Source: Candidatus Ruminococcus avistercoris
GTDB taxonomy: Bacteria; Bacillota; Clostridia; Lachnospirales; Lachnospiraceae
Reading direction: 5' to 3'
Length of the DNA stretch: 64,000 bases
NCBI GenBank assembly: GCA_019120315.1
Contig: DWVJ01000021.1
Coordinates: 49,490-113,489 of the forward strand
In this document: piece by piece, positions 19,220 to 27,422 of the stretch
Numbering within the stretch: the stretch's first letter is position 1
Layout: each line of letters opens with the position of its first letter
Notes under the pieces: generated by a model
Told to the model about the DNA's origin: nothing
Seen by the model: only the letters and a program-made list of their open reading frames with translations
The model's database searches: none
Program-made: the position numbers and the translations under genes

Positions 19220-20470
19220 ATGACAGCAGAACTGATCACCGTGGGGACGGAGATCCTCATGGGAAATATCGTCAATACCAACGCGGCCTATCTGTCGGAA
19301 ATGTGCGCAAGACTGGGGCTTGACGTCTATTACGAGACGACGGTGGGTGACAACGAAAAGAGAATGTATGAGACGATCCGTACCGCGCTGGACCGTTCCG
19401 ATATCGTCATTCTCTGCGGCGGCCTTGGGCCCACCCAGGATGATATCACCAGAGAGACGACGGCCAGGGTGATGGATCTTGCGCTGACGGAGGACCGTCA
19501 TACCAGAAAACGGATTGAGAAATACTTTAAAACATTAAGGGGAAAAGATTATAAGATTACGAAAAATAACTGGCGGCAGGCCATGGTACCCCAGGGAGCT
19601 ATTGTCCTGGACAATGAAAACGGGACGGCTCCCGGTCTGATTGTGGAAAAAAAGGGAAAGACGGCGATCCTTCTTCCCGGGCCGCCGGGAGAGCTGAAAC
19701 CCATGTTTGAACGCCAGGTAGTTCCCTATCTAGAGAAAAAGCAGTCCCAGGCGATTTGTTCCTGTATGGTGAAAATCTGCGGGATCGGGGAGAGCATGGT
19801 GGAGACCATGATTGAGGATCTGATCAGCAGCCAGAAAAATCCCACCATTGCACCTTATGCCAAGGTGGGGGAAGTACATCTGCGGGTGACGGCCTGTGCG
19901 TCAGAAGAGAAAAAAGCTTACCGCCTGATCCGGCCAGTGGTAAAGGAATTAAAAAAACGGTTTGGCAGACATATCTACACCACCGATGAGAAAGTGACGC
20001 TGGAGGAATCTTTGGTGGCGATGATGGCGAAGAAAAAACTGACGCTGACCTGTGCCGAATCCTGTACCGGCGGCGCCATCTCGGCCAGAATCGTCAATGT
20101 ACCCGGCGCGTCCGATGTGCTGAAGCAGGGGCTGGTGACATATTCCAACAAGGCCAAACGCCATTATCTGGGAGTGAAAAAAGAAACGCTGAAGTCGGTG
20201 GGAGCAGTCAGCCGCCAGACGGCATATGAGATGGCAAAGGGCGGCTGCCGTCAGACCGGCACAGATGCCTGCATTGCCGTGACCGGAATCGCCGGGCCGA
20301 GCGGCGGCACCAAAGACAAACCGGTGGGTCTGGTGTATATCGGCTGCTGCGTAAACGGTCACGTGAAAGTGACGGAGAATCATTTTAGCGGCAACCGGGC
20401 CAAGATCCGGGAGCAGTCGGTAGTTTCCGCGCTGACGCTGCTGCGCAGCTGTGTATTGAAATACAGCTAG
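19220..20470 (+). CDS. cinA: CinA-family competence/damage-inducible protein
   Basis: A 416-residue two-domain protein. The N-terminal MoaB-like (COG1058) domain has GTEILMGNIVNTN and GGLGPTQDDITRE. The C-terminal PncC-like domain has TCAESCTGG and VTGIAGPSGG, which matches nicotinamide-nucleotide amidase in NAD recycling. It ends convergently against the small genes that follow. Confidence 0.94.
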   Translation: MTAELITVGTEILMGNIVNTNAAYLSEMCARLGLDVYYETTVGDNEKRMYETIRTALDRSDIVILCGGLGPTQDDITRETTARVMDLALTEDRHTRKRIEKYFKTLRGKDYKITKNNWRQAMVPQGAIVLDNENGTAPGLIVEKKGKTAILLPGPPGELKPMFERQVVPYLEKKQSQAICSCMVKICGIGESMVETMIEDLISSQKNPTIAPYAKVGEVHLRVTACASEEKKAYRLIRPVVKELKKRFGRHIYTTDEKVTLEESLVAMMAKKKLTLTCAESCTGGAISARIVNVPGASDVLKQGLVTYSNKAKRHYLGVKKETLKSVGAVSRQTAYEMAKGGCRQTGTDACIAVTGIAGPSGGTKDKPVGLVYIGCCVNGHVKVTENHFSGNRAKIREQSVVSALTLLRSCVLKYS

Positions 20471-20742
20471 GCCTTCATCATTTTCAGCAGATTCAGTATT
20501 TTGTCGATCTGAGCAGTTTCCTCCGGCGATTTGCCGGATTTCATCACATCAATTATCAGATTCATTTCCTCAGGAGTAAAGGACATGCCCTTCTGTCTGG
20601 TCTGTTTCATGGCCATCATCAGGAAGGGCATCAGTTCCTGACTGCCTTTCCCGGCGCCCTGGCTGGCCAGGGACTGCAGCATCTGCAGTTTCGCAGTGTC
20701 GATGGATGCCAGATTGGGATTGTTGATCCAGTTCTGATTCAT
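20467..20742 (-). CDS. Small protein of unknown function (gene B of an overlapping pair)
   Basis: A 91-residue helical protein starting MNQNWINNPNLAS. The ATG at 20742 has its own site, GGAGGAAACTACGAGTC. No known motif was recognised; it contains a Met-rich segment and FTPEEMNLIIDVMKSGKSPEE. The start lies well inside gene A, which is read in another frame. The end overlaps the convergent cinA end by four bases. Confidence 0.6.
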   Translation of the reverse strand: MNQNWINNPNLASIDTAKLQMLQSLASQGAGKGSQELMPFLMMAMKQTRQKGMSFTPEEMNLIIDVMKSGKSPEETAQIDKILNLLKMMKA

Positions 20743-21094
20743 GACTCGTAGTTTCCTCCATTTCCTGATACATCTGAAAAATCTCAATGGCTGAAAAGGC
20801 CTGCAGCAGACTGTCGATGGTTTCACCGATGGCTCCGCCGGTATACTGGCGGATATCCTGAAGCATCTGCGGCGGGGTGACAGTGGACGGTTCCGCGGAG
20901 GCCATTTTCATTTCCTGTTTCGGCTGCCAAAACAGCTGAATCGTCTTTTTAAATTCCATAAATTTAATGAAAACAGACAGCATCTTCTGTTCCCGGAACG
21001 GCGTGTAGGGAATGACCGCTTTCATGGCCTGCAGACTGTCGTCACAGATGACCTGATCCAGTGCAGTCATGCGGGGATACGCATTATGGTCCAT
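20570..21094 (-). CDS. Protein of unknown function (gene A of an overlapping pair)
   Basis: The 174-residue frame starts MDHNAYPRMTALDQ. Residues 1-120 look like a real helical protein. After MYQEMEETTSHES the frame runs over gene B for about 170 bases, and its sequence there (many Arg, Gly, Gln, Asp) looks like a shadow of B. Either A has lost a stop, or A and B are linked by a frameshift, or this is a true overlap. Upstream there is a possible sigma-E-like promoter (TCATATC, 14 bases, CATATGAT on the minus strand, 21123-21151). Confidence 0.5.
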   Translation of the reverse strand: MDHNAYPRMTALDQVICDDSLQAMKAVIPYTPFREQKMLSVFIKFMEFKKTIQLFWQPKQEMKMASAEPSTVTPPQMLQDIRQYTGGAIGETIDSLLQAFSAIEIFQMYQEMEETTSHESELDQQSQSGIHRHCETADAAVPGQPGRRERQSGTDALPDDGHETDQTEGHVLYS

Positions 21095-21122
21095 GAAGGT
21101 ATGCCCCTTTTTGTTTTTTTAA

Positions 21123-21178
21123 ATCATATGTAGTTTCTCTCCCGGATATGACAGGTGAGAAAAAGCCGTCATATGATA
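21123..21178. promoter_or_regulatory. Possible divergent sporulation promoters
   Basis: On the minus strand, TCATATC and CATATGAT with a 14-base gap fit the sigma-E consensus. On the plus strand, AC (21151-21152), 17 bases, then CATATGATA (21170-21178) fits the sigma-K form CATANNNTA. These are short degenerate motifs and the calls are tentative. Confidence 0.35.
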
Positions 21179-21206
21179 CAACAGATACCTGTGAAAGGAG
21201 AAAAAA

Positions 21207-21356
21207 ATGCAGAAAGAAAATCATAGACTGATGGTAGAAGGAAACGCCCTTTATGAGATAGATCTGGATTGTGTCAGAAGCAAAAAGGAGCAGGAAGAGA
21301 AGAAAAAACGGCCTCAGGGAAAAAACAGTGTGCAGCGGGAAAGACATATTCACTGA
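21207..21356 (+). CDS. 49-residue charged protein of unknown function
   Basis: ATG at 21207 follows AAAGGAG with seven bases between. The protein begins MQKENHRLMVEGNALYEID and has a very basic, Glu/Lys/Arg-rich second half ending RERHIH. A good ribosome site and an immediate terminator support expression. I do not recognise a family. A sigma-K-like promoter upstream suggests late sporulation expression, which is inference. Confidence 0.6.
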   Translation: MQKENHRLMVEGNALYEIDLDCVRSKKEQEEKKKRPQGKNSVQRERHIH

Positions 21357-21388
21357 AAAAGGACCGGGGAGCAGTTCCCCGGTCCTTT
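21356..21388. terminator. Strong terminator, usable from both sides
   Basis: AAAGGACCGGGGA pairs with TCCCCGGTCCTTT around a five-base loop. It separates the 49-aa gene from the Cys-rich gene on the other strand. Confidence 0.85.
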
Positions 21389-21405
21389 GCAGAAATATGA
21401 AATTG

Positions 21406-21642
21406 TCAGAAACCGCATCCGCCGCAGCAGGCCAGAAGAAGGATCGCGATCAGACAGCTGTTGTCACAGCCGCATCCGCATCCGTAACCATCGCCGGAAC
21501 GTCCGCCGCCGCAGCAGCAGGAGAGGATCACCAGAAGCCAGATGATGGAACTGCATCCGTTTCCTCCAAATAAACCGACGTTGTTGCTGTCACATCCGTT
21601 GTCGCATCCGCATCCACAGTTTGTTGCTGCTAAATCACTCAT
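21406..21642 (-). CDS. Cys/Gly-rich chorion-class-like small protein
   Basis: A 78-residue protein with about 20% Cys, mostly in CGCGC-type clusters (TNCGCGCDNGCD, SCCCGGGRSGDGYGCGCGCD). Two hydrophobic stretches (SSIIWLLVIL and CLIAILLLACC) could insert in membranes. The ribosome site TTGGAGGATTTAAC is strong. Clostridial genomes often carry such proteins under the name chorion class high-cysteine protein; their role is unknown. It lies next to a subtilase gene in the same direction. Confidence 0.75.
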   Translation of the reverse strand: MSDLAATNCGCGCDNGCDSNNVGLFGGNGCSSIIWLLVILSCCCGGGRSGDGYGCGCGCDNSCLIAILLLACCGGCGF

Positions 21643-21734
21643 GTTAAATCCTCCAAAATTTGTTTACACTCCATCTTATGTAGCAGGCAGTCAGATTGCT
21701 ACAGAGAAATAAAAACGGCCTGGGAAAGGGCCTG

Positions 21735-23438
21735 TTACCGGTTAATGAAAGCGATGAAGGAACGGTAAATATTCAGCTTTCCGTATCCCCATTCCCGGTT
21801 GGGATAGTCCTGACCGTTATCCCGAACGGCTCCGCGGATCAATATATTTTTGATATCTGTGGTGGAAAAGAGGAAAGCAGGGTTTTGAGAAAGGCCCCAC
21901 TGAATGATCAGCGCGGCGCCGCCGGCTGTGACGGCGGCTGCAGCGCTGGTTCCGGTAAAGGAGGAAAGATAATCTGCAGCGCCAAAGCCGCTTACCTGGA
22001 CGCCGGGGGCGCACAGATCCGGTTTTACCATTCCCAGACGATTGTAACCGCGTCCTGAGTTCAGATAGAGACTGTCATCATAGGCGCTGTAGGCTCCGGC
22101 GGTGATAACGCCGGGTGAGACGCCCGGGGAGGTGACGGTGGTATGGGGATCCGGGTTAAGAAAAACCACGTCCGGCTGAGTAAAACCATACATGGGAAGC
22201 CAGATATGGAAGTCCCCTTTCAGTACCGGCGGGCCGTAAACCCGCAGCTGCCAGACGCCCGGAGAGGGGTCGGTAAACCGCATGAAGATCAGCTGACTGC
22301 CTGAGGTGGTGAGAATGGTTTCGTAATGCACTTCAATCACCGTATTTTCCAGAACAAAGTCAACGGTGGTGGTATTATTCAGACCAGGCGGAATACGGGA
22401 GATGACTTCGCCTCCAGGGGAGAGAAAGCCAACCGACAGAATTTCCGGGGATTGGGTCCACAGTTCCGCGTAAAAGCCAGGGGTGTTTTCATGTACCAGT
22501 ATTTCCACAGTCCGGTAATTTTCCTGACCGTCAAGAAGAGCATAGTAGTGATGAGAGCGGCCGCCCTCATTGCCGGCGGCTGTGACAACGGCGTTGCTGA
22601 TATAGCGGTTCGCACCGCCCAGAACCACTTCCAGGGGCATACCGCCGGAATGTTCTCCCCGGTTCGATCCAAGGCCGATACAGACCACCAGCGGCATATT
22701 CAAAGAACGCGCCAGATCCGTCAGATAAGAATACCCCATGATGATGTCCGTTTCCTGGTAAACCGGGCCGCTTCCGGAAAAACAGAAGAACTCCTTCAGA
22801 TATTCTTTGGCCTCTTTTAGTTTTACCACCGCGATGGAAGCCAGAGGAGCCGCGCCGGTAAAATCCTGTTCCGGCAGACGGCTTCCCGCCGCGATGCTGG
22901 CCATGGAGGTTCCGTGGCCGTTTTCGTCTCGGGAGGGAACGACTGTATAGGGATCATCGGAGGAAAGAGCACGGTCGATGTCTTCTTTGCGGTATTCGGA
23001 TCCATAGGGAAAGGCGGCAGGGGCTGCTCCAGTCTGGATAGTCTGATCCCAGATCGCTTCGATCCGTGTGCGCCCTGCCAGGTCCAGGAAAGCGGGATTT
23101 TGGTAGTCGATGCCGGTATCAAGAAAACCAATCAGAACTCCCTGACCGTTTAGCTGCAGGGTAGTCTGGGTCTGAGCCTGGATAATACCGGAAACTTCCA
23201 GGCTGGAAAGATCCTGGGGCAGGAACAGCCCGGGTATAGTGGAGTAATTGACAAAAGAAATAATAGAAGGATCCGACGGTACCGGAGCGGACAGGATTCC
23301 GTAAAAGGAATCCATCATCAGAAAATAACTGTCCTCCGGTACCAGAGAAGAGAAAACGCCGGAATTCAATACGGTAGTGGGAATGATATAGTCATAATAT
23401 CGTTCTGATAAGATGGCTTCCGTTACAGACTGAACCAT
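21735..23438 (-). CDS. Subtilisin-family (S8) serine peptidase
   Basis: A 567-residue protein with an intact catalytic triad: Asp107 (GFLDTGID), His175 (ENGHGTSMA) and Ser498 (FTGTSAAAA). The insert between His and Ser is long, as in the clostridial CspA/B/C-like subtilases. No classical signal peptide is seen; residues 1-95 look like a prodomain. Csp proteases process germination proteins, so a spore role is possible but unproven. The start follows GGGAGAG. Confidence 0.88.
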   Translation of the reverse strand: MVQSVTEAILSERYYDYIIPTTVLNSGVFSSLVPEDSYFLMMDSFYGILSAPVPSDPSIISFVNYSTIPGLFLPQDLSSLEVSGIIQAQTQTTLQLNGQGVLIGFLDTGIDYQNPAFLDLAGRTRIEAIWDQTIQTGAAPAAFPYGSEYRKEDIDRALSSDDPYTVVPSRDENGHGTSMASIAAGSRLPEQDFTGAAPLASIAVVKLKEAKEYLKEFFCFSGSGPVYQETDIIMGYSYLTDLARSLNMPLVVCIGLGSNRGEHSGGMPLEVVLGGANRYISNAVVTAAGNEGGRSHHYYALLDGQENYRTVEILVHENTPGFYAELWTQSPEILSVGFLSPGGEVISRIPPGLNNTTTVDFVLENTVIEVHYETILTTSGSQLIFMRFTDPSPGVWQLRVYGPPVLKGDFHIWLPMYGFTQPDVVFLNPDPHTTVTSPGVSPGVITAGAYSAYDDSLYLNSGRGYNRLGMVKPDLCAPGVQVSGFGAADYLSSFTGTSAAAAVTAGGAALIIQWGLSQNPAFLFSTTDIKNILIRGAVRDNGQDYPNREWGYGKLNIYRSFIAFINR

Positions 23439-23508
23439 GGTTATACTCTCCCGAGTCTGGTATCCTTCTATTCTTATGCAGAAAAGATAAAAGAAATATG
23501 TAAAATAA

Positions 23509-23994
23509 TCAAATATAATTCATCCGTTCGAAATACTGCATCAGTATACCGGCGCAGTTTTCCACGCCAAGGCGGGAGGTATCAAGAATCATATGATAAT
23601 CGTTGACATCTCCCCAGGCCTTTCCCGTGTTGCGGTAATAGTAGTCGGCCCGGCGTGCGTCCGCTTCCTCCAACGCTTTTTTGGCCTCCTCATAAGGTAA
23701 AGCGCGCAGGATCATTACACGGTGAATCCGGTCCTCTTTGTCAGCGCAGACATAGATGTTGAATACATTGGGCTGATCTCTCAGAATATCCGAGGCGCAC
23801 CGCCCCAGAATGATGCAGGGATTTTCCGCCAGTTTCCGTATGGCTTCCGCCTCGGAGTGATAATCGTGGGCTTCCACCTCATGTTCAATATATGCTTTGT
23901 CATAAACAGGGATTTTCAGACGGTCGGACAGCTCTCGTGCAATGATGCTGGCTCCGGTTCCGAATCTCCGGCTCATGGTAATTACAAGTTTCAT
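23509..23994 (-). CDS. Cytidylate kinase-like family protein
   Basis: A 161-residue protein. The ATG at 23994 follows AGGAGG, so the longer upstream reading is rejected. The N-terminus MKLVITMSRRFGTGASIIA resembles the P-loop region of the cytidylate-kinase-like family. ILGRCASDIL and the C-terminal LDTSRLG also fit that family. The P-loop is not canonical GXXGXGK(S/T), so substrate and activity are uncertain. It is transcribed ahead of the subtilase gene. Confidence 0.75.
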   Translation of the reverse strand: MKLVITMSRRFGTGASIIARELSDRLKIPVYDKAYIEHEVEAHDYHSEAEAIRKLAENPCIILGRCASDILRDQPNVFNIYVCADKEDRIHRVMILRALPYEEAKKALEEADARRADYYYRNTGKAWGDVNDYHMILDTSRLGVENCAGILMQYFERMNYI

Positions 23995-24156
23995 AAGCGT
24001 ACCTCCTGTTCTGCACGTTAAGCGCGGTTGTCTTTCGGTTTCATTATTATACCACGGTTTGCGGAAAAACACAAAAAGATGAAGACGGTTCTCATATGAT
24101 CCTAAAATGAGCTGACAAATGGTGATGAATTTTATATTTACAAAATGGAGGACTGA

Positions 24157-25644
24157 ATTGCAGTTACTATACCGGGTGAATATGTTAAAGGCGATATTAC
24201 TGTTACTGCCACAGCAAATAAACTGAATTTATCCGATAACGCCAACCTTAGTTCCATCACGTATTACGATGGCGGATTATGGAATTATATCTCATTAAGC
24301 GATGAACAACTTCAAGAAGCAGCAACAACCGAAGGAACTGAAATTGCTATGTCCCATGGATGTCTTGATAATCAATTTATCATACTGGAGAATAAAACCG
24401 AAGATTCTAAAGCATCTGCAAAGTACGATGATTGGGCACGGCTAAAAGATGGAAAATGTACGGTCATTGTTAAGGTTACTGCGGAAGATGGGATAACAAC
24501 TAAAGATTATATTTTGCATTTTTTTATTGATCCAACACATACGTGGGAAGATGGAGAGTGCACGATTTGTGGAGAGAAATGCCAGCATACCGGCGGAACA
24601 GCTACCTGTACGGAGAAAGCAATCTGTGATAGCTGCAAGCAATCCTATGGAGAAACGGATCCCAACAATCACAAAAAACTCATTCATACGAAGGCAAAAG
24701 AGCCTACGTATACAGAAGAAGGCAACATTGAATATTGGAAATGTTCCGGGTGCGGCAAGTATTTTAGCGATGCAGCGGGCACGCAGGAGATTTCCTATGA
24801 GGATACAGTCATTCCCAAATTGCAGGGAAGCAGTACCATCTACTATGCCCTGCACTTTGAGACTAACGGTGGGGAGGATATGAATTCGGTGGTAAAAGAA
24901 TCCGGTACCGTCCTTAAGCTTTCGGAGTACGTACCGGTCCGGGATGGCTATACCTTCACCGGTTGGTATGCCGATGCAGAACTGACACAGCCCGTTACGG
25001 AAGTGACCCTGGACAATACGAAGACCATCTACGCAGGCTGGGAAGAGATCGTGACTGACACCCGGAAGGAACAGAAGATTTTCATGACCAACCCGTATCA
25101 GGAACGGGATTTGGCAAACGGGTCCAGAAATACCATGAGCAAGGTCTGCACGCTGAAGCTGGGATTTGCGGTGGATGACCCGGATCTAAGCCTTACTTAC
25201 GAAACCAGTGATCCGGAAGTGGCCACGGTAAAAGAGGGAAAGATCACCTATCAGGGCGTGGGCGAGTGCGTCATTACAGTTAAGGCAGCCGCCACAGATC
25301 TCTGCAAAGGAGCGGTACTGGAGATTCCCGTGAAGGTGGGCAGTCTGGGCACGCCGACTTTTACCCCCAGTGTGACCAGCCGGACAGCGAAGAAAACCTT
25401 TGTGGCTACTTCCAGCACCGTGCGGGGCGTGGACGGCTGGGAAGTGCAGTACTCCATCCGGGAGGATTTCTGGAAGCCCAGGACGAAAGATTTCCCGGAT
25501 ACGGGAGCAAAACTGTACCGGGTAACCTGTCCGACCATGCAGTCCAACCGTACTTACTATATCCATGTGCGAGGCTATCAGATTATTGACGGAGAGAAAG
25601 TTTACAGTGCATGGTCGCCGGTGAAGACGATTAAGACGAAATAA
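24157..25644 (+). pseudogene. 5'-truncated surface protein with InlB-type repeat
   Basis: The frame is open from 24157, but the only early ATG (24349) has no good ribosome site and would cut a domain in two. Residues read as a cadherin-like beta domain, then HTWEDGECTICGEKC with many Cys (a zinc-ribbon-like repeat), then one InlB/Listeria-Bacteroides repeat (GYTFTGWYADAELTQPVTEV ... IYAGW), a Big2-like domain, and a fibronectin-like end. There is no signal peptide and no sorting signal. Most likely this is the tail of a larger cell-surface gene that lost its 5' end. GGAGG followed by ATT at 24157 is a weak alternative start. Confidence 0.6.
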
Positions 25645-25662
25645 TTTCAGACAGAAGGATAA

Positions 25663-25690
25663 GGGAGCGGTTCCGTGTGGAACCGCTCCT
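25663..25690 (+). terminator. Hairpin terminator after the surface-protein remnant
   Basis: GGAGCGGTTCC and GGAACCGCTCC form a perfect stem with a GTGT loop. A second hairpin (ACAGGAGG with CCTCCTGT, about 25707-25733) follows, between this gene and the converging nuclease gene. Confidence 0.65.
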
Positions 25691-25751
25691 GCGCTGTAAG
25701 TAAAGACAGGAGGCTGTCACTTGCGACAACCTCCTGTAAAAAAACATTATT

Positions 25752-26642
25752 TTATTTTGCTGACAGATTTTCCGCAATGTCCCGGATCGTCTCCAGATCC
25801 TCCATTAAATCTTCGGCGATCTTCTCCAGGGACTGGTTTTTGGCCAGTTTTTTCTGCACCTGATTTCGCAGTTTGTTCTGCTCCCCAAGTACAAGACCTC
25901 GTTGTTTTCCAAGCTCAATGCCTCGTTCTTCTCCAAGTTTTTCGCCTTCTTTGCGGGCATCGATCCGCTCCAGTTCCCGTTCTTCCCATTCCTGCATGAA
26001 ACGTACACCTACCTCTTCGTTGGACTTGATCGCTTCGATCTTCTTGCGCAGCCGCTGGACTTTCTCACATTTCCCGTCGGCAGGCGGAGCCTCGTTGGTA
26101 TGCTCCATGAAATGGAGCAGCTGCACCAGTTCCGGGCTGACATCCTGGGGATTCTTCCCATGGGTATTAAGAAAAATCCGTACCGCGCCGTCTTCCAGGA
26201 TCCGCTCTTTGTTTTCCATACAGCACATCTGAAACGTGTACCGGTAACAGCCATCGCCGATCAGGTCGAAGGGGGCGATGAGAATCAGGATGACATCGCC
26301 CAGGAGACTGAAATCCACCGTCCCCGGCTCCAGCAGCTTCACATCGATGTGGCTCTGGTAGTAGCGGCTGCGCCGGGGCAGGCTGCCGGTATTGCGTTTC
26401 TGTACTTCCGTATCGTAGACGCGGTTATCCAGATCCCTGGCCCAGACGTCCAGCCGGACATGGCGGTACCGGGGCGAATCCCGTTCCTCCTTCTCCGTTT
26501 GGGGCAGGCCATCCAGGCGGACTTCCCGTTCCAGGATGATCTCCAGGATCAGCTGCATGATTTCCGGATCCTCCACTGCCTCGGCAAAAAGGAAGCGGTC
26601 CAGAAGCGTCAGGTCGCTTAAAATCTTTTTCGTGTTTGCCAA
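25752..26642 (-). CDS. Rpn-family PD-(D/E)XK nuclease/transposase-like protein
   Basis: A 296-residue protein, probably from TTG at 26642, which sits after AAAGGAGA; the longer reading is rejected. It has the PD-(D/E)XK core of the Rpn family: RLDVWARDLDNRVYDTEVQ, with the Asp and the E-x-Q pair. The C-terminus is a charged coiled region with repeats such as GEKLGEERGIELGKQRG. Rpn proteins promote recombination and are variable genes in gut bacteria. No terminal inverted repeats mark it as a mobile element here. A possible TTTACA-N17-TATAAT promoter lies almost against the ribosome site. Confidence 0.82.
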   Translation of the reverse strand: MANTKKILSDLTLLDRFLFAEAVEDPEIMQLILEIILEREVRLDGLPQTEKEERDSPRYRHVRLDVWARDLDNRVYDTEVQKRNTGSLPRRSRYYQSHIDVKLLEPGTVDFSLLGDVILILIAPFDLIGDGCYRYTFQMCCMENKERILEDGAVRIFLNTHGKNPQDVSPELVQLLHFMEHTNEAPPADGKCEKVQRLRKKIEAIKSNEEVGVRFMQEWEERELERIDARKEGEKLGEERGIELGKQRGLVLGEQNKLRNQVQKKLAKNQSLEKIAEDLMEDLETIRDIAENLSAK

Positions 26643-26859
26643 ATCACATTCTCCTTTCATTATAGAGCAGAAGTCCGCTTCTGTAAAGGAAAACGCAAAG
26701 AAAATCTGTACAAAAGTACACAAAGAAACAGCTGTCCGCTCCGTATTATGTTGTTTTTTGGGATAATCCGCGGCAGAAATGCCGCTTGTCCGACGGAGTC
26801 GTCGGTTTGAATGTAAAGAAATAATATCACACAGCAGTAGAGAAAACAAGCCCATAAAT

Positions 26860-26885
26860 AAAAGCGCCTCAAACCAGGCGCTTTT
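26860..26885 (-). terminator. Terminator after tRNA-Leu
   Basis: AAAAGCGCCT pairs with AGGCGCTTTT around CAAACC, just downstream of the tRNA on the minus strand. The stretch from here to the nuclease gene (26643-26859) holds two more small hairpins, GCGGCA/TGCCGC and CCGAC/CGTCGG, and no gene that I can see. Confidence 0.75.
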
Positions 26886-26889
26886 GAAA

Positions 26890-26970
26890 TGCGGACAACA
26901 GGACTTGAACCTGCACGTCAAAGACACCAGAACCTAAATCTGGCGCGTCTGCCAATTCCGCCATGTCCGC
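26890..26970 (-). tRNA. tRNA-Leu (anticodon TAG)
   Basis: On the minus strand, acceptor GCGGACA pairs with TGTCCGC, followed by discriminator A. The anticodon stem-loop CCAGATTTAGGTTCTGG has TAG. The variable arm is long, as in class II tRNAs, and the T-loop GGTTCAAGTCC is normal. CCA is not encoded. Confidence 0.93.
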
Positions 26971-27036
26971 ATGAACGGTTTTATTATAGCATATCCTTTT
27001 CCAGGAAGCAACCAGACAAAATTTTTCGTTCCCGCC

Positions 27037-27065
27037 TTGACTTTTCCTTTTTACCATAGTATAGT
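27037..27065 (+). promoter_or_regulatory. Sigma-A-type promoter of the T-box/trpB-like unit
   Basis: TTGACT (27037-27042) and TATAGT (27060-27065) are 17 bases apart. Transcription would start about 20 bases before the T-box. Confidence 0.75.
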
Positions 27066-27091
27066 AACCATATCAACAGACAAGAAACCTG

Positions 27092-27345
27092 TGAACAAGA
27101 GTAGTACTCATTTTCAAGGGCACACACAGAGAGCTGCAGGCGGTGGGATTGCAGCGGTGCAGGAATGGGGAATGGACTTGCGAGGGCAAACCGAACGGCT
27201 GCGCCAAGTAGGAGCGACGGGAATCCGCCCGTTATAACGGAACATGTATGAAAGTACATGAATGAGCGCATTCTTTACAGAATGAAGTTAGGTGGCACCG
27301 CAGGATACTCCTGTCCTATCAAAATGATAGGACAGGAGATTTTTA
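27092..27345 (+). promoter_or_regulatory. T-box riboswitch, tryptophan type, with terminator
   Basis: The leader begins GAACAAGAGTAGTA, a usual T-box start. The conserved T-box AGGTGGCACCGCAGGA lies at 27290-27305. The likely specifier is TGG in GGGAATGGACTTG, which would read uncharged tRNA-Trp. The terminator arms are CTCCTGTCCTATCA (27308-27321) and TGATAGGACAGGAG (27325-27338), followed by ATTTTTATT. Uncharged tRNA would favour read-through into the TrpB-like gene. This accounts for the 452-base gap between the tRNA and the gene. Confidence 0.9.
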
Positions 27346-27422
27346 TTATACCAGACTTTCAAAGTCGGAATCCGCCGCCCGCCTCTAAAGTCCAGCACAC
27401 CGATACAAGAAAGGATTAAAAC

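Noticed and set aside
21084..21353. An 89-codon hydrophobic frame on the minus strand
   Set aside because: It overlaps the better-supported 49-aa gene and its promoter region, lacks a ribosome site, and is rich in Phe and Leu because of poly-T tracts.
25752..26642. Rpn-type gene as a complete insertion sequence
   Set aside because: No terminal inverted repeats or target duplication were seen at its ends.
26770..26806. Two short GC hairpins upstream of the nuclease gene as a CRISPR or repeat array
   Set aside because: Only single copies are present and there are no regular spacers.
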